A DNA stretch of 64,000 bases. Origin: Acinetobacter apis (GTDB taxonomy: Bacteria > Pseudomonadota > Gammaproteobacteria > Pseudomonadales > Moraxellaceae). A program made the translations under genes and the position numbers. The notes beneath the pieces were generated by a model. It searched no databases. It was given only the letters and a program-made list of their open reading frames with translations, and had not been told where the DNA came from. Numbering within the stretch: the stretch's first letter is position 1; every line of letters starts with the position of its first letter. Location: assembly GCF_900197575.1 (NCBI RefSeq), contig NZ_FZLN01000001.1, positions 310,001-374,000 of the forward strand, given 5' to 3'. Of the stretch, positions 1 to 8,492 are shown one piece after another.

Positions 1-728
1 AAGGGAAAGTCATTGCAAGTTTCCGACAAATTCCACTGCGTTTAGCTTGGGCAATTACGATTCATAAAAGCCAAGGCATGACTTTAGATGCTGCAGAAAT
101 TAATTTGTCGCATACTTTTGAAAAAGGACAAGGCTATGTGGCGATTTCACGATTAAAGTCGTTAAGTGGTTTAAAGTTGCTTGGATATAATGATGAGGCT
201 CTGGCTTTAGATCCTCTAGCTATGAAAGCCGATCAGCGTTTTCAAGAGCTTTCACATGAGGCACAAGGTCATTTCGAACATGCTGATTTGACAGTGCAAC
301 ATAATGCATTTATTCGTCATTGTGGTGGTACATTAAATGAAGTAGAAATTGCTAAAAACCAGCGAAAATTAGCAGGTTCGGGCGGAGCTTCGAAAAAAAG
401 CTATGCTGCAGCAACTTTAGATGAAACCAAAGCACTGTTTGAAAGCGGATATGATATTCAAGATATTGCACAAGAGCGTGCTTTAACGCCCTCTACTGTG
501 ATTGGGCACTTAGCCAAATTACAAAAGGAAGGCTTAGATATTTCAGTGGTCCATCCTGGTGAAGATGTGGTAGCACAAGTCCGCAAATTATATAAGCGGA
601 TTCAAAAGAGTAAGCGACCAGAGAACTTTGCTGAAGATGGCACTGTGAAATTGCGCCCAATTGTTGAGCTGACAGAGCCACGTATGGGCTACGATCAAGT
701 TCGTTTGGCATTATTGTTTGTTGAGTAA
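1..728 (+). CDS. PIF1/RecD-like DNA helicase with C-terminal helix-turn-helix domain (5' end outside window)
   Basis: Only the C-terminal part is present; the frame is open from base 3. It begins in the last helicase motifs: the segment AITIHKSQGMTLD followed by GYVAISRLKSL matches motifs V/VI of superfamily 1B helicases (UvrD_C_2 region, as in PIF1 and RecD), which couple ATP hydrolysis to 5'-3' DNA unwinding. After a linker comes a predicted helix-turn-helix (about 130-165 residues into the visible part, around DIQDIAQERALTPSTVIGHL) of the type found at the end of RQC and PIF1-like helicases, which could bind DNA. The domain order fits bacterial PIF1-like helicases. ATP-binding motifs I and II are outside the window, so activity cannot be judged. 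A hairpin terminator follows the stop codon. Confidence 0.8.
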   Translation, partial: GKVIASFRQIPLRLAWAITIHKSQGMTLDAAEINLSHTFEKGQGYVAISRLKSLSGLKLLGYNDEALALDPLAMKADQRFQELSHEAQGHFEHADLTVQHNAFIRHCGGTLNEVEIAKNQRKLAGSGGASKKSYAAATLDETKALFESGYDIQDIAQERALTPSTVIGHLAKLQKEGLDISVVHPGEDVVAQVRKLYKRIQKSKRPENFAEDGTVKLRPIVELTEPRMGYDQVRLALLFVE

Positions 729-733
729 GCTTT

Positions 734-775
734 AAGTACATGTCTAAGTTGTATTTTAGGACATGTACTTTTAAA
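734..775 (+). terminator. Hairpin terminator after the helicase gene
   Basis: An 11-bp perfect stem (AAGTACATGTC and its complement) encloses a loop of about 15 nt. It is followed by TTTTAAATTCTT and lies just after the helicase stop codon. Confidence 0.6.
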
Positions 776-925
776 TTCTTATATACAATCACACTACAAA
801 ATGAAGCGTGTATTACTCAGGTTTCAGTACAAAAATGCGTAAACTCAAATAATCACTGTTGATCTGAGCGTAATTTAACATTCAGTATAAATCAGCTCAG
901 AATATAATATAAAAATGAGTTTACT

Positions 926-1561
926 ATGAGATTATATATATACGAACATTGCCCATTTTGTTTACGAGCAAGAATGATTGCCGGATTTAAAAATCTTGCT
1001 ATTCAGTATTCAGTCATTATGGAAGGTGACGAAGAAACACCTATAAAGCTGGTTGGTAAAAAAACACTGCCTATTTTACAACGTGCTGACGGCCAATATA
1101 TGACAGAGAGCTTAGATATAGTCAGTTATTTAGATGATTGGAGCGATCCTAAATATGCAGTGAATCATGTGGATGAAGCAATTGGGGCATGGGCGAAAGA
1201 ACATTCTGATACCATTGTAAAATTAATTGTTCCTCGCTTTACACAAAGTGATTTTAAAGAAATTTCTACTTTAGAAGCACGACAAGCTTTTGTTGCACGG
1301 GAAACACAAGCATTTGGCCCATTAACGGCATTACTTGATCAAACACCTGAATATATTGCACAGATTAATCCTGCCTTAGAACAGCTCGACCCATTATTGG
1401 CAGCACATACCGACATTGATAAAACAGATTTTATTATCTTTCCATTGTTACGGTCATTGAGTATTGTAAAAGATGCTGTATTTGGTGCTGAAACCAAGCG
1501 TTATATGAACCGTATCGCAACAGCTGCTAAAGTTGATTTACTGACTGATCAAGCAATTTAG
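926..1561 (+). CDS. grxB: Glutaredoxin 2
   Basis: This 211-residue protein matches the family length of glutaredoxin 2 (about 215), the GST-fold glutaredoxin that reduces protein disulfides and glutathione mixed disulfides in the cytosol. The N-terminal thioredoxin-like domain starts MRLYIYEHCPFC, with the active-site pair C9-P-F-C12. A TLPIL cis-proline segment and a TESLDIVSYLD glutathione-contact segment follow. The rest is the all-helical GST-like domain. The ATG follows an AT-rich leader with no strong Shine-Dalgarno sequence. The gene stands alone and ends at a clear terminator. Confidence 0.93.
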   Translation: MRLYIYEHCPFCLRARMIAGFKNLAIQYSVIMEGDEETPIKLVGKKTLPILQRADGQYMTESLDIVSYLDDWSDPKYAVNHVDEAIGAWAKEHSDTIVKLIVPRFTQSDFKEISTLEARQAFVARETQAFGPLTALLDQTPEYIAQINPALEQLDPLLAAHTDIDKTDFIIFPLLRSLSIVKDAVFGAETKRYMNRIATAAKVDLLTDQAI

Positions 1562-1586
1562 CACAAAGTATAAGCAAACCGTATTT

Positions 1587-1614
1587 GCCAGCTGATAAAA
1601 AAGCTGGCTTTTTT
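1587..1614 (+). terminator. Rho-independent terminator of grxB
   Basis: A GCCAGCT/AGCTGGC stem with an A-rich loop is followed by a run of T residues, 25 bp after the grxB stop codon. Confidence 0.85.
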
Positions 1615-1705
1615 GTGCATAGTGGTTCAAATTAATAAAGCAATTTTAATATTGCACTAAAATGATACATATAAAAGACACTATGCATGGTTTTGGTGAG
1701 AATTT

Positions 1706-1724
1706 ATGAATGATAATCATTTTC
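1706..1724 (+). promoter_or_regulatory. Fur-box-like site upstream of gabP
   Basis: The 19 bases ATGAATGATAATCATTTTC agree with the classical Fur consensus GATAATGATAATCATTATC at 15 of 19 positions, including the whole ATGATAATCATT core. The site lies about 130 bp before the chosen gabP start, where a promoter could be. Fur regulation is an inference from sequence only. Confidence 0.5.
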
Positions 1725-1853
1725 ATAGATAGTGTGTTTTATAGATACAGGCATCACAGGGAATTAGTGTGCTTAAAACGATCTTGGCATCATATATGCA
1801 TGGTCTTTAGTAAGTCACATTATGACGGTACACGTTTACAAATAGGTGTTCTT

Positions 1854-3251
1854 ATGGAAAAAACGACATCACAAGATCTGTCACAAGGGCTTAAAAATCG
1901 GCATATCACTATGTTGTCTATTGCTGGGGCAATTGGTGCTGGGCTGTTTGTTGGATCTGGTCATGCCATTGCGGCAGCAGGGCCTGCAGTATTGTTATCA
2001 TACTTGGCAGCTGGAACATTGGTCGTTTTAGTGATGCGTATGTTGTCTGAAATGGCAGTTGCGCAGCCAGACAGCGGTTCATTTTCAACGTATGCAGATC
2101 GTGCGATTGGAAAATGGGCAGGGTTTACCATTGGTTGGTTATATTGGTGGTTTTGGGTATTGGTCATTCCTTTTGAAGCCAATGCTGCAGCTGCAATTAT
2201 TCATTCATGGATGCCTGATACACCAATTTGGTTATTGGCTTTTTTAATTACTGCCGCATTGACGGTCACCAACTTATTTAGTGTGAAAAACTATGGTGAG
2301 TTTGAGTTTTGGCTTGCAACAGTAAAAGTACTTTCAATTATTATTTTTATTGTCATTGGTTGTGCCGCAATTTTTGGTATTTCAACCAACCCTGATGTCA
2401 GTGGAGTAAAAAATCTCTATGCACATGGTGGCTTCTTACCCAATGGTTGGGGCGCAGTCCTTGGTGCATTATTAACAACAATGTTCTCGTTCATGGGTTC
2501 TGAAATTGTCACGATTGCTGCAAGTGAATCGAAAGACCCAGAAAAGCAAATCACCAAAGCCACCAATTCTGTGGTTTGGCGAATAGCACTCTTTTATTTG
2601 TTGTCTATTTTTATTGTTTTAAGCTTAGTGCCATGGAATGACCCTATGCTTGTAAATAACGGCTCTTATCAAGCAGTATTACAAGTTTTAAACATTCCTT
2701 ATGCAAAGTTAATTGTTGATATTGTGGTTCTAACTGCAGTAACGAGCTGTTTAAATTCAGCACTTTATACTGCATCAAGAATGTTGTTTTCTTTATCAAA
2801 ACGTGGCGATGCGCCTCAAGTTGTGCAAAAATTAAGTGCTAGTCAAACACCGATATATGCTGTACTGTTATCTACAGCAGTGGCGTTTTTATGTACTTTT
2901 GCAAACTATGCAGCGCCTGCTAAAGTATTCGGATTTTTATTAGACAGTTCAGGTGCCATTGCGTTGTTGGTTTATTTGGTGATTGCTGTTTCGCAGTTAA
3001 GAATGCGCCGCCAGCTGATTCAAAGTGGACAACCAATCCGTATGAAAATGTGGTTGTACCCTTATATTACATGGGCTGTTATTGTGTTTATTATTTCAGC
3101 ATTAACCATCATGTTGTTTGATCCAAAACATGTGCATGAAATTCTAGCAACGAGTTTACTTTCTATAGTTGTTGTGGTGTCTGGCATTGTGGTGTCAAAA
3201 AAACGTAGTAAATCTTTACATTATAACGATAGTATTCCAAAGCAAAATTAA
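1854..3251 (+). CDS. gabP: GABA permease, APC superfamily amino acid transporter
   Basis: The protein closely resembles E. coli GabP, an inner-membrane proton symporter for 4-aminobutyrate. Shared stretches include LKNRHITMLSIAGAIGAGLF, GWLYWWFWVLVIPFEAN, SVKNYGEFEFWLA and SSGAIALLVYLVIAVSQLRM. Twelve membrane segments are expected across 465 residues. The start at 1854 (MEKTTSQ) was chosen because it aligns with the family and has AGGTG about 7 bases upstream; the open frame extends back to 1710, but that extra segment is not homologous and overlaps the Fur-like site. No gabT or gabD lies nearby, so the gene is transcribed alone and ends at a terminator. Confidence 0.92.
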   Translation: MEKTTSQDLSQGLKNRHITMLSIAGAIGAGLFVGSGHAIAAAGPAVLLSYLAAGTLVVLVMRMLSEMAVAQPDSGSFSTYADRAIGKWAGFTIGWLYWWFWVLVIPFEANAAAAIIHSWMPDTPIWLLAFLITAALTVTNLFSVKNYGEFEFWLATVKVLSIIIFIVIGCAAIFGISTNPDVSGVKNLYAHGGFLPNGWGAVLGALLTTMFSFMGSEIVTIAASESKDPEKQITKATNSVVWRIALFYLLSIFIVLSLVPWNDPMLVNNGSYQAVLQVLNIPYAKLIVDIVVLTAVTSCLNSALYTASRMLFSLSKRGDAPQVVQKLSASQTPIYAVLLSTAVAFLCTFANYAAPAKVFGFLLDSSGAIALLVYLVIAVSQLRMRRQLIQSGQPIRMKMWLYPYITWAVIVFIISALTIMLFDPKHVHEILATSLLSIVVVVSGIVVSKKRSKSLHYNDSIPKQN

Positions 3252-3269
3252 TTACTGTTAGTGCGTTTT

Positions 3270-3306
3270 ATGGCATGAGAGATTACTCCACTCATGCCAT
3301 TTTTTT
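3270..3306 (+). terminator. Rho-independent terminator of gabP
   Basis: The 10-bp arms ATGGCATGAG and CTCATGCCAT flank an 11-nt loop, followed by TTTTTTAT, 19 bp past the gabP stop codon. Confidence 0.88.
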
Positions 3307-3354
3307 ATGCCTATATATTGTCTTACGCTAACTTATATGGATGTTTATAAGTAT

Positions 3355-3744
3355 TTAAACGTCAACTTTATAGTCAAGCATAAGCTCATCTGCATTTTGT
3401 CCTCGGATTCCCCAATTTTCTTGTGGGGTTTCAAAAATTGTGATTTCGACATCAAAGGGATTAATACCACAAAGTATTTTAATATTGTTGAAGATGCTTT
3501 GTATGAGTGCTTTTTTTGTTAGTTTAGATCGACCGCTGAACATTGAGATTTCAATAATAAGATAAGATGCACTCCGATCTGGCGGGTAAATAAAGTCTTG
3601 TCGGTTTAAGCGAATGAATCGTTGAAATTTTTTATTGGTAGGATACTGAAGTTGTTCAACCAGCGCTCGATGGATTGCATCACTTAATGATTGTCGATGT
3701 AGATCTATGGTTTCTGCGGATGCATATATTTTAATTTGGGACAT
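3355..3744 (-). CDS. Tautomerase-superfamily protein (Tautomerase_2-like) lacking the usual Pro1
   Basis: This 129-residue protein has the length and pattern of the Tautomerase_2 family (4-oxalocrotonate tautomerase/MIF superfamily): an early helix DLHRQSLSDAIHRALVEQL, a central LIIEISMFSGRSKLTKKALI strand-helix unit, then ISPSDV-like INPFDVEITIF and a terminal ENWGIRG segment. Superfamily enzymes use an N-terminal proline exposed by Met removal as the general base. Here the sequence starts M-S-Q-I, so Pro1 is absent and canonical tautomerase chemistry is doubtful. The ATG at 3744 is the only good start; no upstream in-frame start restores a proline. The gene lies 55 bp before lpxH on the same strand, in read-through order after lpxH. 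The role is unknown. Confidence 0.7.
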   Translation of the reverse strand: MSQIKIYASAETIDLHRQSLSDAIHRALVEQLQYPTNKKFQRFIRLNRQDFIYPPDRSASYLIIEISMFSGRSKLTKKALIQSIFNNIKILCGINPFDVEITIFETPQENWGIRGQNADELMLDYKVDV

Positions 3745-3798
3745 GTTGTACTCATTATATATTTAACTCATGTTTAAGCTATACATTAAATTTTAGCG

Positions 3799-4515
3799 TT
3801 AAAAGGTCCATTTAAAATAATGCTGTTGACCACTTTCTGTAATTTCTAATATATATGCTTCGCCAACATCTTCTCGCCAATCGCCAAGTACAATGCGTTT
3901 TTTATGTCCGACAGTATGAATTTCTGGGCGGTGGGTGTGACCATGAATTAAAACGTCATGACCTATCAATGCATCATCGACTGCAGATGCGGTTACATCC
4001 ATAATATAAGGTTTTTTTTGTTGGTGTGAAGCACTACTTTTTTTTCTAAAGCCTTGAGCCAATTGTTTTCTGAATTGAAGCGGGGTTTTTTGGAGTATAG
4101 CAATAAGTAGCGGCTGACGAATAATTTTGCGAAAACGCTGATAAGACACATCATCAGTGCAAAGTGCATCACCATGTTCTAAGCGATAGCGTTGCTGTGC
4201 AATTTCAAGTGAAATGTGGTCAGGCAGTCGTTGTCCACCAAATTGCTTTAAAAAGACATCACCTAAGGCAAAGTCACGGTTTCCAACTTGAAAGTAAACC
4301 TGATTATTAGCAGCGGTAAAGACGTTTAGCTGTTCGACAATGTGTTCAAGCCATGGCGTTGTATTGTCATCGCCAATCCATGCATTAAACCAATCGCCTA
4401 AAATATAAAGCGCGGTATGCTGATGTTGATAGTGTTGAAGTAAAGCTAAAAACCCTCGAGTGAGTCGAGGGTGATTAGCGGATAAGTGTAAATCTGCAAT
4501 AAATAAATAGGTCAT
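3799..4515 (-). CDS. lpxH: UDP-2,3-diacylglucosamine diphosphatase
   Basis: LpxH hydrolyses UDP-2,3-diacylglucosamine to lipid X in lipid A synthesis, as a peripheral enzyme on the cytoplasmic face of the inner membrane. The 238-residue calcineurin-like metallophosphoesterase shows the metal-binding motifs in order: ADLHLS near the start, LGDWFNAWIGDD around residues 39-50, GNRDF near 78-82, and HGHTHRP near 190-196. Length and motifs fit the E. coli enzyme (240 residues). It is probably co-transcribed with ppiB just upstream, with a 21-bp gap. The start was taken at the ATG that begins MTYLFIADLHLS. Confidence 0.95.
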   Translation of the reverse strand: MTYLFIADLHLSANHPRLTRGFLALLQHYQHQHTALYILGDWFNAWIGDDNTTPWLEHIVEQLNVFTAANNQVYFQVGNRDFALGDVFLKQFGGQRLPDHISLEIAQQRYRLEHGDALCTDDVSYQRFRKIIRQPLLIAILQKTPLQFRKQLAQGFRKKSSASHQQKKPYIMDVTASAVDDALIGHDVLIHGHTHRPEIHTVGHKKRIVLGDWREDVGEAYILEITESGQQHYFKWTF

Positions 4516-4536
4516 TGGATGACACTAAATTTTAAT

Positions 4537-5046
4537 TTATTCAGCAATAATTTTAGCACTTTCAATCACAATGTTTTCTAAAGGCACGTCAGCATGGTAG
4601 CCACGGTTTCCAGTACGTACACCTTTAATCTCAGTGACAACATCTAAACCTTCAATGACTTTTGCAAATACAGCATAACCCCAACCTTGGGTTGTTTTAT
4701 TGGTATGGTTTAAGAAGTTATTATTTTTCACGTTGATGAAAAATTGTGCTGATGCTGAGTGAGGTGCTTGAGTACGAGCCATTGCAACAGTACCTAAGTC
4801 GTTGCTTAAGCCGTTATCAGCCTCATTTTCGATTGAATCGCGTGTTGATTTTTCATTGAATTGCTCATCAAAGCCACCGCCTTGAATCATAAAACCATCA
4901 ATGACACGGTGGAAAATCACACCATCATAAAAACCTTCACGTACATATTCTAAAAAGTTTGCAACAGTTTTTGGTGCTTTTTCACTATTTAGTTCAAGAA
5001 CAATGCGTCCCTTATTGGTATTTAATTCTACTTGAGGCAAACTCAT
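4537..5046 (-). CDS. ppiB: Cyclophilin-type peptidyl-prolyl cis-trans isomerase B
   Basis: This protein catalyses cis-trans isomerisation of X-Pro bonds during protein folding. It has 169 residues and no signal peptide, so it should be cytosolic like E. coli PpiB. Cyclophilin signatures are clear: FHRVIDGFMIQGGGF with the catalytic Arg, MARTQAPHSASAQFFINV, and GWGYAVFAKVIEGLDVV. The gene is followed closely by lpxH on the same strand, an arrangement also seen in other gammaproteobacteria. It is transcribed divergently from glnS. Confidence 0.95.
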   Translation of the reverse strand: MSLPQVELNTNKGRIVLELNSEKAPKTVANFLEYVREGFYDGVIFHRVIDGFMIQGGGFDEQFNEKSTRDSIENEADNGLSNDLGTVAMARTQAPHSASAQFFINVKNNNFLNHTNKTTQGWGYAVFAKVIEGLDVVTEIKGVRTGNRGYHADVPLENIVIESAKIIAE

Positions 5047-5138
5047 ATCATTATCTCCTAAACATGGTCTATATCGCCATGGGTTTTTTGGTTGAGAGAA
5101 GCATAAGCAAACTGTAAACTACTTAGCAAGTATAAACG

Positions 5139-5211
5139 TGAATTATCTTTGAAAAAAGCGAAGATAATTCGCGATTGAATTAAAATCTAACCGTATAGAA
5201 GTGAATTATCT
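5139..5211 (+). repeat. Three copies of GAATTATCT (two direct, one inverted) in the glnS leader
   Basis: GTGAATTATCT occurs at 5139-5149 and again at 5201-5211, and the reverse complement AAGATAATTC lies at 5161-5170. The first and middle copies can form a 10-bp hairpin with an 11-nt loop. The last copy ends three bases before the glnS ATG, where a ribosome-binding site would normally be. It may be a protein- or RNA-level control site; no function is proven. Confidence 0.5.
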
Positions 5212-5214
5212 ATT

Positions 5215-6939
5215 ATGAAGCCAAATGATGTTGTTTCCAATCTGCCCAATCATTCTGTTACAGATCGTCAAGCCGCTCAAGGTACTGAGCAGCAAGAACA
5301 ACAACCTGGCTTAGATTTTATCCGTCAAGTTATTGTCGATGATTTGGCATCAGGTCGTACAGAAACCGTGGTTACTCGTTTTCCACCTGAGCCAAATGGT
5401 TATTTGCATATTGGTCATGTTAAAGCAATATGTTTAAACTTCGGCATTGCTGATGAATATCAAGGTATGTGTCATTTACGCTTTGATGACACCAATCCTG
5501 ATGCAGAAGAACAAGAATATGTGACAGGTATTGCCACAGATATTGAATGGCTTGGATTTAAATGGCATGGAGAAACACGCTATGCTTCAAGTTATTTCCA
5601 GCAGTTGCATGACTGGGCTGTACAATTGATCCGTCAAGGTGATGCATATGTGGACTTACAAAGCCCTGAAGAAATTAAATTAAACCGTGGTAGCTTTGTA
5701 GAGGCAGGTAAAAACTCGCCTTATCGTAATACTTCAGTTGAAGAAAATTTATTACAGTTTGAAAATATGAGCCAAGGTGTATATGGCGCAGGTCAAGCTG
5801 TACTTCGTGCCAAAATTGATATGGCAAGTCCAAACATTCATATGCGTGATCCAATTTTGTATCGCGTTTTGCATGCAACACATCATCAAACGGGGGATCT
5901 ATGGAAGATTTACCCAATGTATGATTATGCGCATCCTTTATCTGATGCCATTGAAGGAATTACGCACTCTTTATGTACGCTTGAGTTTCAAGACCACCGC
6001 CCATTTTATGATTGGGTGATTGCGAAGGTGAATACGCCTGCAGTACCTCGTCAGTATGAGTCATCACGTTTAAATGTCGATTATACCATTACCTCTAAAC
6101 GTAAATTGCGTCGTTTGGTTGAAGCCGGCTATGTCAGCGGTTGGGATGATCCGCGTATGCCAACGGTAGTGGGAATGCGTCGCCGTGGTTTTACACCAGA
6201 AGGCTTACGTGATTTCTGTAAGCGAGTTGGGGTGTCAAAAGCTGATGGTATTGTTGATGTCGCAATGCTCGAATTTTGTATTCGTCAGTCATTGGAAACC
6301 ACAGCAGCACGTGGAATGGCTGTGTTAGAGCCGTTAAAAGTCACTTTGACCAATTTACCTGAAAGTATGGATTTGGTGCAAAAGCGTCATCCGAATGTAG
6401 ATTTAGGTGAGCGTGTCATTCCATTAACTTCAGAAATTTATATTGACCGCAATGATTTTGAAGAAACACCACCTCCAGGCTTTAAACGTTTAGTAGACCA
6501 AGGCGAAGTCCGCTTACGTAATGCTTATGTGATGAAGTGTGATGAAGTGATCAAAGATGATCAAGGGCAAGTCATTGAGTTAAAGTGCTCAATTGATCCA
6601 GAAACTTTAGGTAAAAAACCTGAGGGTCGCAAGGTGAAAGGGGTGATTCATTGGGTTTCTGCAACGCAAGGTATTCCTGCAGAAGTTCGAATTTATGAAC
6701 GTTTATTCAATGAGTCAGATCCTGAAACAGGCGAAGATTTTATTCATAACTTAAACCCTGAGTCATTAAAAGTTGTTCAAGCCATTATTGAACCTTCATT
6801 GGCACAAGCCCAAAATGAAGAGCGTTTCCAATTTGAGCGCGAAGGTTATTTTGTTGCAGATCGTTATGATCATTGTGCCGAAAAGCCTGTTTTTAACCGT
6901 ATTTTAGATTTAAAAGACAGTTTTAAACCGCAAGGATAG
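5215..6939 (+). CDS. glnS: Glutaminyl-tRNA synthetase
   Basis: GlnS attaches glutamine to tRNA-Gln in the cytosol. The class I signature [12 protein letters not shown] (HIGH motif) sits near residues 57-68. The second ATP motif appears as [11 protein letters not shown] near residue 288, the usual variant of KMSKS in this enzyme. The [16 protein letters not shown] and [10 protein letters not shown] segments and the C-terminal beta-barrel anticodon domain all follow the E. coli pattern (554 residues); here 574, with an N-terminal extension of roughly 20-25 residues. No Shine-Dalgarno sequence is seen before the ATG at 5215; an AATTATCT repeat occupies that place. The gene ends at a long bidirectional hairpin shared with the convergent neighbour. 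Confidence 0.97.
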   Translation: MKPNDVVSNLPNHSVTDRQAAQGTEQQEQQPGLDFIRQVIVDDLASGRTETVVTRFPPEPNGYLHIGHVKAICLNFGIADEYQGMCHLRFDDTNPDAEEQEYVTGIATDIEWLGFKWHGETRYASSYFQQLHDWAVQLIRQGDAYVDLQSPEEIKLNRGSFVEAGKNSPYRNTSVEENLLQFENMSQGVYGAGQAVLRAKIDMASPNIHMRDPILYRVLHATHHQTGDLWKIYPMYDYAHPLSDAIEGITHSLCTLEFQDHRPFYDWVIAKVNTPAVPRQYESSRLNVDYTITSKRKLRRLVEAGYVSGWDDPRMPTVVGMRRRGFTPEGLRDFCKRVGVSKADGIVDVAMLEFCIRQSLETTAARGMAVLEPLKVTLTNLPESMDLVQKRHPNVDLGERVIPLTSEIYIDRNDFEETPPPGFKRLVDQGEVRLRNAYVMKCDEVIKDDQGQVIELKCSIDPETLGKKPEGRKVKGVIHWVSATQGIPAEVRIYERLFNESDPETGEDFIHNLNPESLKVVQAIIEPSLAQAQNEERFQFEREGYFVADRYDHCAEKPVFNRILDLKDSFKPQG

Positions 6940-6948
6940 TTAATCATG

Positions 6949-6982
6949 AAATAAAGCGCTTTATTGATAAAGCGCTTTATTT
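6949..6982. terminator. Bidirectional terminator between glnS and the LRAT-like gene
   Basis: A 15-bp perfect stem with a TTGA loop contains GCGC in the middle and A/T tracts at both ends, so it can terminate from either side. The stop codon of the convergent minus-strand gene lies in its right arm. Confidence 0.85.
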
Positions 6983-7537
6983 TTTATTACGATGCTTAGA
7001 GAAAAAAGTACTTGGAAGCTTGGCTTTTGATTTGTCATGTAATTTCTTTTTAATATAAAGCACCAATGCAAAACTTGCTGTAGCTACAGTAATAAAAATA
7101 CCATTCATATAGCTCATTAACGAACTAATATAACCAATTGTGGTGAGCCGCTGCATCATTTTGATGACTTGTGGGCTGTTTTCTACACCTGTAATTGCCC
7201 AATGGCATAAGTGTTCACAGTTGTTGGTGATAAGGTGGTAATTATTTTCATGCATTCGTGAACGCATACGCCGTACCACAGTACGCCCTTTAAATTTGGG
7301 CTGATCGTAATGGTGAATATGGACTTTTTTGTGATGTGAAAATTTTTTTAAGCTGGTAATTTCTATTGGACGCTTTTTAAATAAATGTGCAAAGCCTGAA
7401 TAATGGATGACTTTGCCTTTGCCAACATAAATGCCATGATGTGTATAGCCGAAATTTTTCACGCTCAGATGAGCGCCGACGGGAATAGTCGATCGTTGAT
7501 GTTGTTTTTTCACATTAATTAAAAATACAATAATCAA
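6977..7537 (-). CDS. LRAT-domain (NlpC/P60-like) membrane protein
   Basis: The 186-residue protein carries the LRAT circularly permuted NlpC/P60 fold: the histidine segment YTHHGIYVGKGKVIHYSG near residues 31-48, and the cysteine segment NCEHLCHWAITG near residues 124-135, supplying the His-His-Cys triad typical of LRAT and H-rev107 acyltransferases and phospholipases. A hydrophobic segment near residues 150-172, followed by a Lys/Arg-rich tail, suggests a C-terminal membrane anchor with the catalytic domain in the cytoplasm. The longest frame uses a TTG start at 7537; a GTG eight codons later is an alternative, and neither has a clear ribosome site. The substrate is unknown; a role on lipids or lipid-linked groups is inferred from the family. 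Confidence 0.75.
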   Translation of the reverse strand: MIIVFLINVKKQHQRSTIPVGAHLSVKNFGYTHHGIYVGKGKVIHYSGFAHLFKKRPIEITSLKKFSHHKKVHIHHYDQPKFKGRTVVRRMRSRMHENNYHLITNNCEHLCHWAITGVENSPQVIKMMQRLTTIGYISSLMSYMNGIFITVATASFALVLYIKKKLHDKSKAKLPSTFFSKHRNKK

Positions 7538-7637
7538 GCCAATAGAATGGTTCTAGTATAACAAATTTATCACAGAATCGGATTGAGCGGGCTTTAAAAA
7601 CGACCAATTTTAAACTTTATCTCAATAGTCAGTTGGC

Positions 7638-8288
7638 TTAAGGTGTTCGGTTATCATGTGGGAAAAGTTCATAGTCAAATAAATGATTTGATTCACTAAT
7701 TTTTTTAGCGATATATTCCTGTTCTTTTTGACGAATTAAAATAATTAAAGCACCTTTGGGTATTTCTCCAAATTCTGAACGCACGTGAATTAGGTGAAGT
7801 TGACCGTATTCATCACGCACATTGGCTTGTGCTGTATGGTTTGGTCGTGCACAGCCTGATGAAATGGTTGCTAGTCGTCCAACGAGATTGGGTTTTTTAT
7901 TTTCAAGCTGCGGTCGAATCACTTGATCTAAACAGTGAATCATAAAAATAGTAAAAAATGTTGCTACAAATAAGGTTGGAAAAATAATATAGACAATAGG
8001 AACAAAGCTTTCTAAGTATGAGAAAAAAGCCAATTGAAAAAAATAGCCAGCAAAACTAAAGTTAATTAAAAAGAAAATCAGTACCAATATTTTAGAAAAC
8101 TTGACCTGAAATATTGAACTGTTAATGGGTAGGGGCACAATTTTTCGTAAAAAACGTAAAGGGTGCAGTCCCAAATAAAAACCAATCGTTTCAATAATAC
8201 TGATCATCACTAACCCCATCACACACAAGTGAAAAGGCATAAGCTCAGGACTAATTAAAAAAGACAATAAACTATTATTCATTTTCAT
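7638..8288 (-). CDS. YqiJ-like inner-membrane protein with OB-fold domain
   Basis: The N-terminal half has about three to four hydrophobic segments (LCVMGLVMISIIETIGFYLG; a second near ILVLIFFLINFSFAGYFF; a third around FVPIVYIIFPTLFVATFFTIFMI). A soluble C-terminal domain GRLATISSGCARPNHTAQANV... resembles the NfeD/YqiJ OB-fold. YqiJ proteins usually neighbour the flotillin YqiK; no flotillin is in this window, so the gene seems to stand without its usual partner. The open frame reaches back to 8351, but the start at 8288 (MKMNNSLLSF) or 8282 fits the membrane topology better, and a GGATG sequence precedes the 8282 ATG. The cellular role is not known. Confidence 0.6.
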   Translation of the reverse strand: MKMNNSLLSFLISPELMPFHLCVMGLVMISIIETIGFYLGLHPLRFLRKIVPLPINSSIFQVKFSKILVLIFFLINFSFAGYFFQLAFFSYLESFVPIVYIIFPTLFVATFFTIFMIHCLDQVIRPQLENKKPNLVGRLATISSGCARPNHTAQANVRDEYGQLHLIHVRSEFGEIPKGALIILIRQKEQEYIAKKISESNHLFDYELFPHDNRTP

Positions 8289-8415
8289 CCATGATATGAA
8301 ACTACAGTGATTGGGGTTGCCAAGATATTGCACTACATGATGCAATACCATTTGTCTAGTGAGGTTATATTGATAAGATCAGCTTATTCATTGGCAAATA
8401 ACAGTTTTACAGATG

Positions 8416-8441
8416 CAAGATGACGCTATAGCGTCATCTTG
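8416..8441. repeat. 26-bp perfect palindrome
   Basis: The 13-base half CAAGATGACGCTA is followed immediately by its exact reverse complement with no loop. It lies between two minus-strand genes, 52 bp downstream of the M15-type peptidase gene and about 130 bp upstream of the YqiJ-like gene. No T-run follows on either strand, so it is a poor terminator; it could be a dimer-protein operator or an RNA 3'-end hairpin. Confidence 0.6.
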
Positions 8442-8492
8442 TTGCTCATGCCAACGCGTGAAGGGTAAGATTATACCTGTTGTCTACAAAAA

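Noticed and set aside
1710-1853. A longer N-terminus for gabP from 1710
   Set aside because: The additional 48 residues are not homologous to GabP, and the Fur-box-like site lies across the supposed start.
3307-3522. Plus-strand frame opposite the tautomerase-like gene
   Set aside because: It is antisense to a better gene and has no family resemblance.
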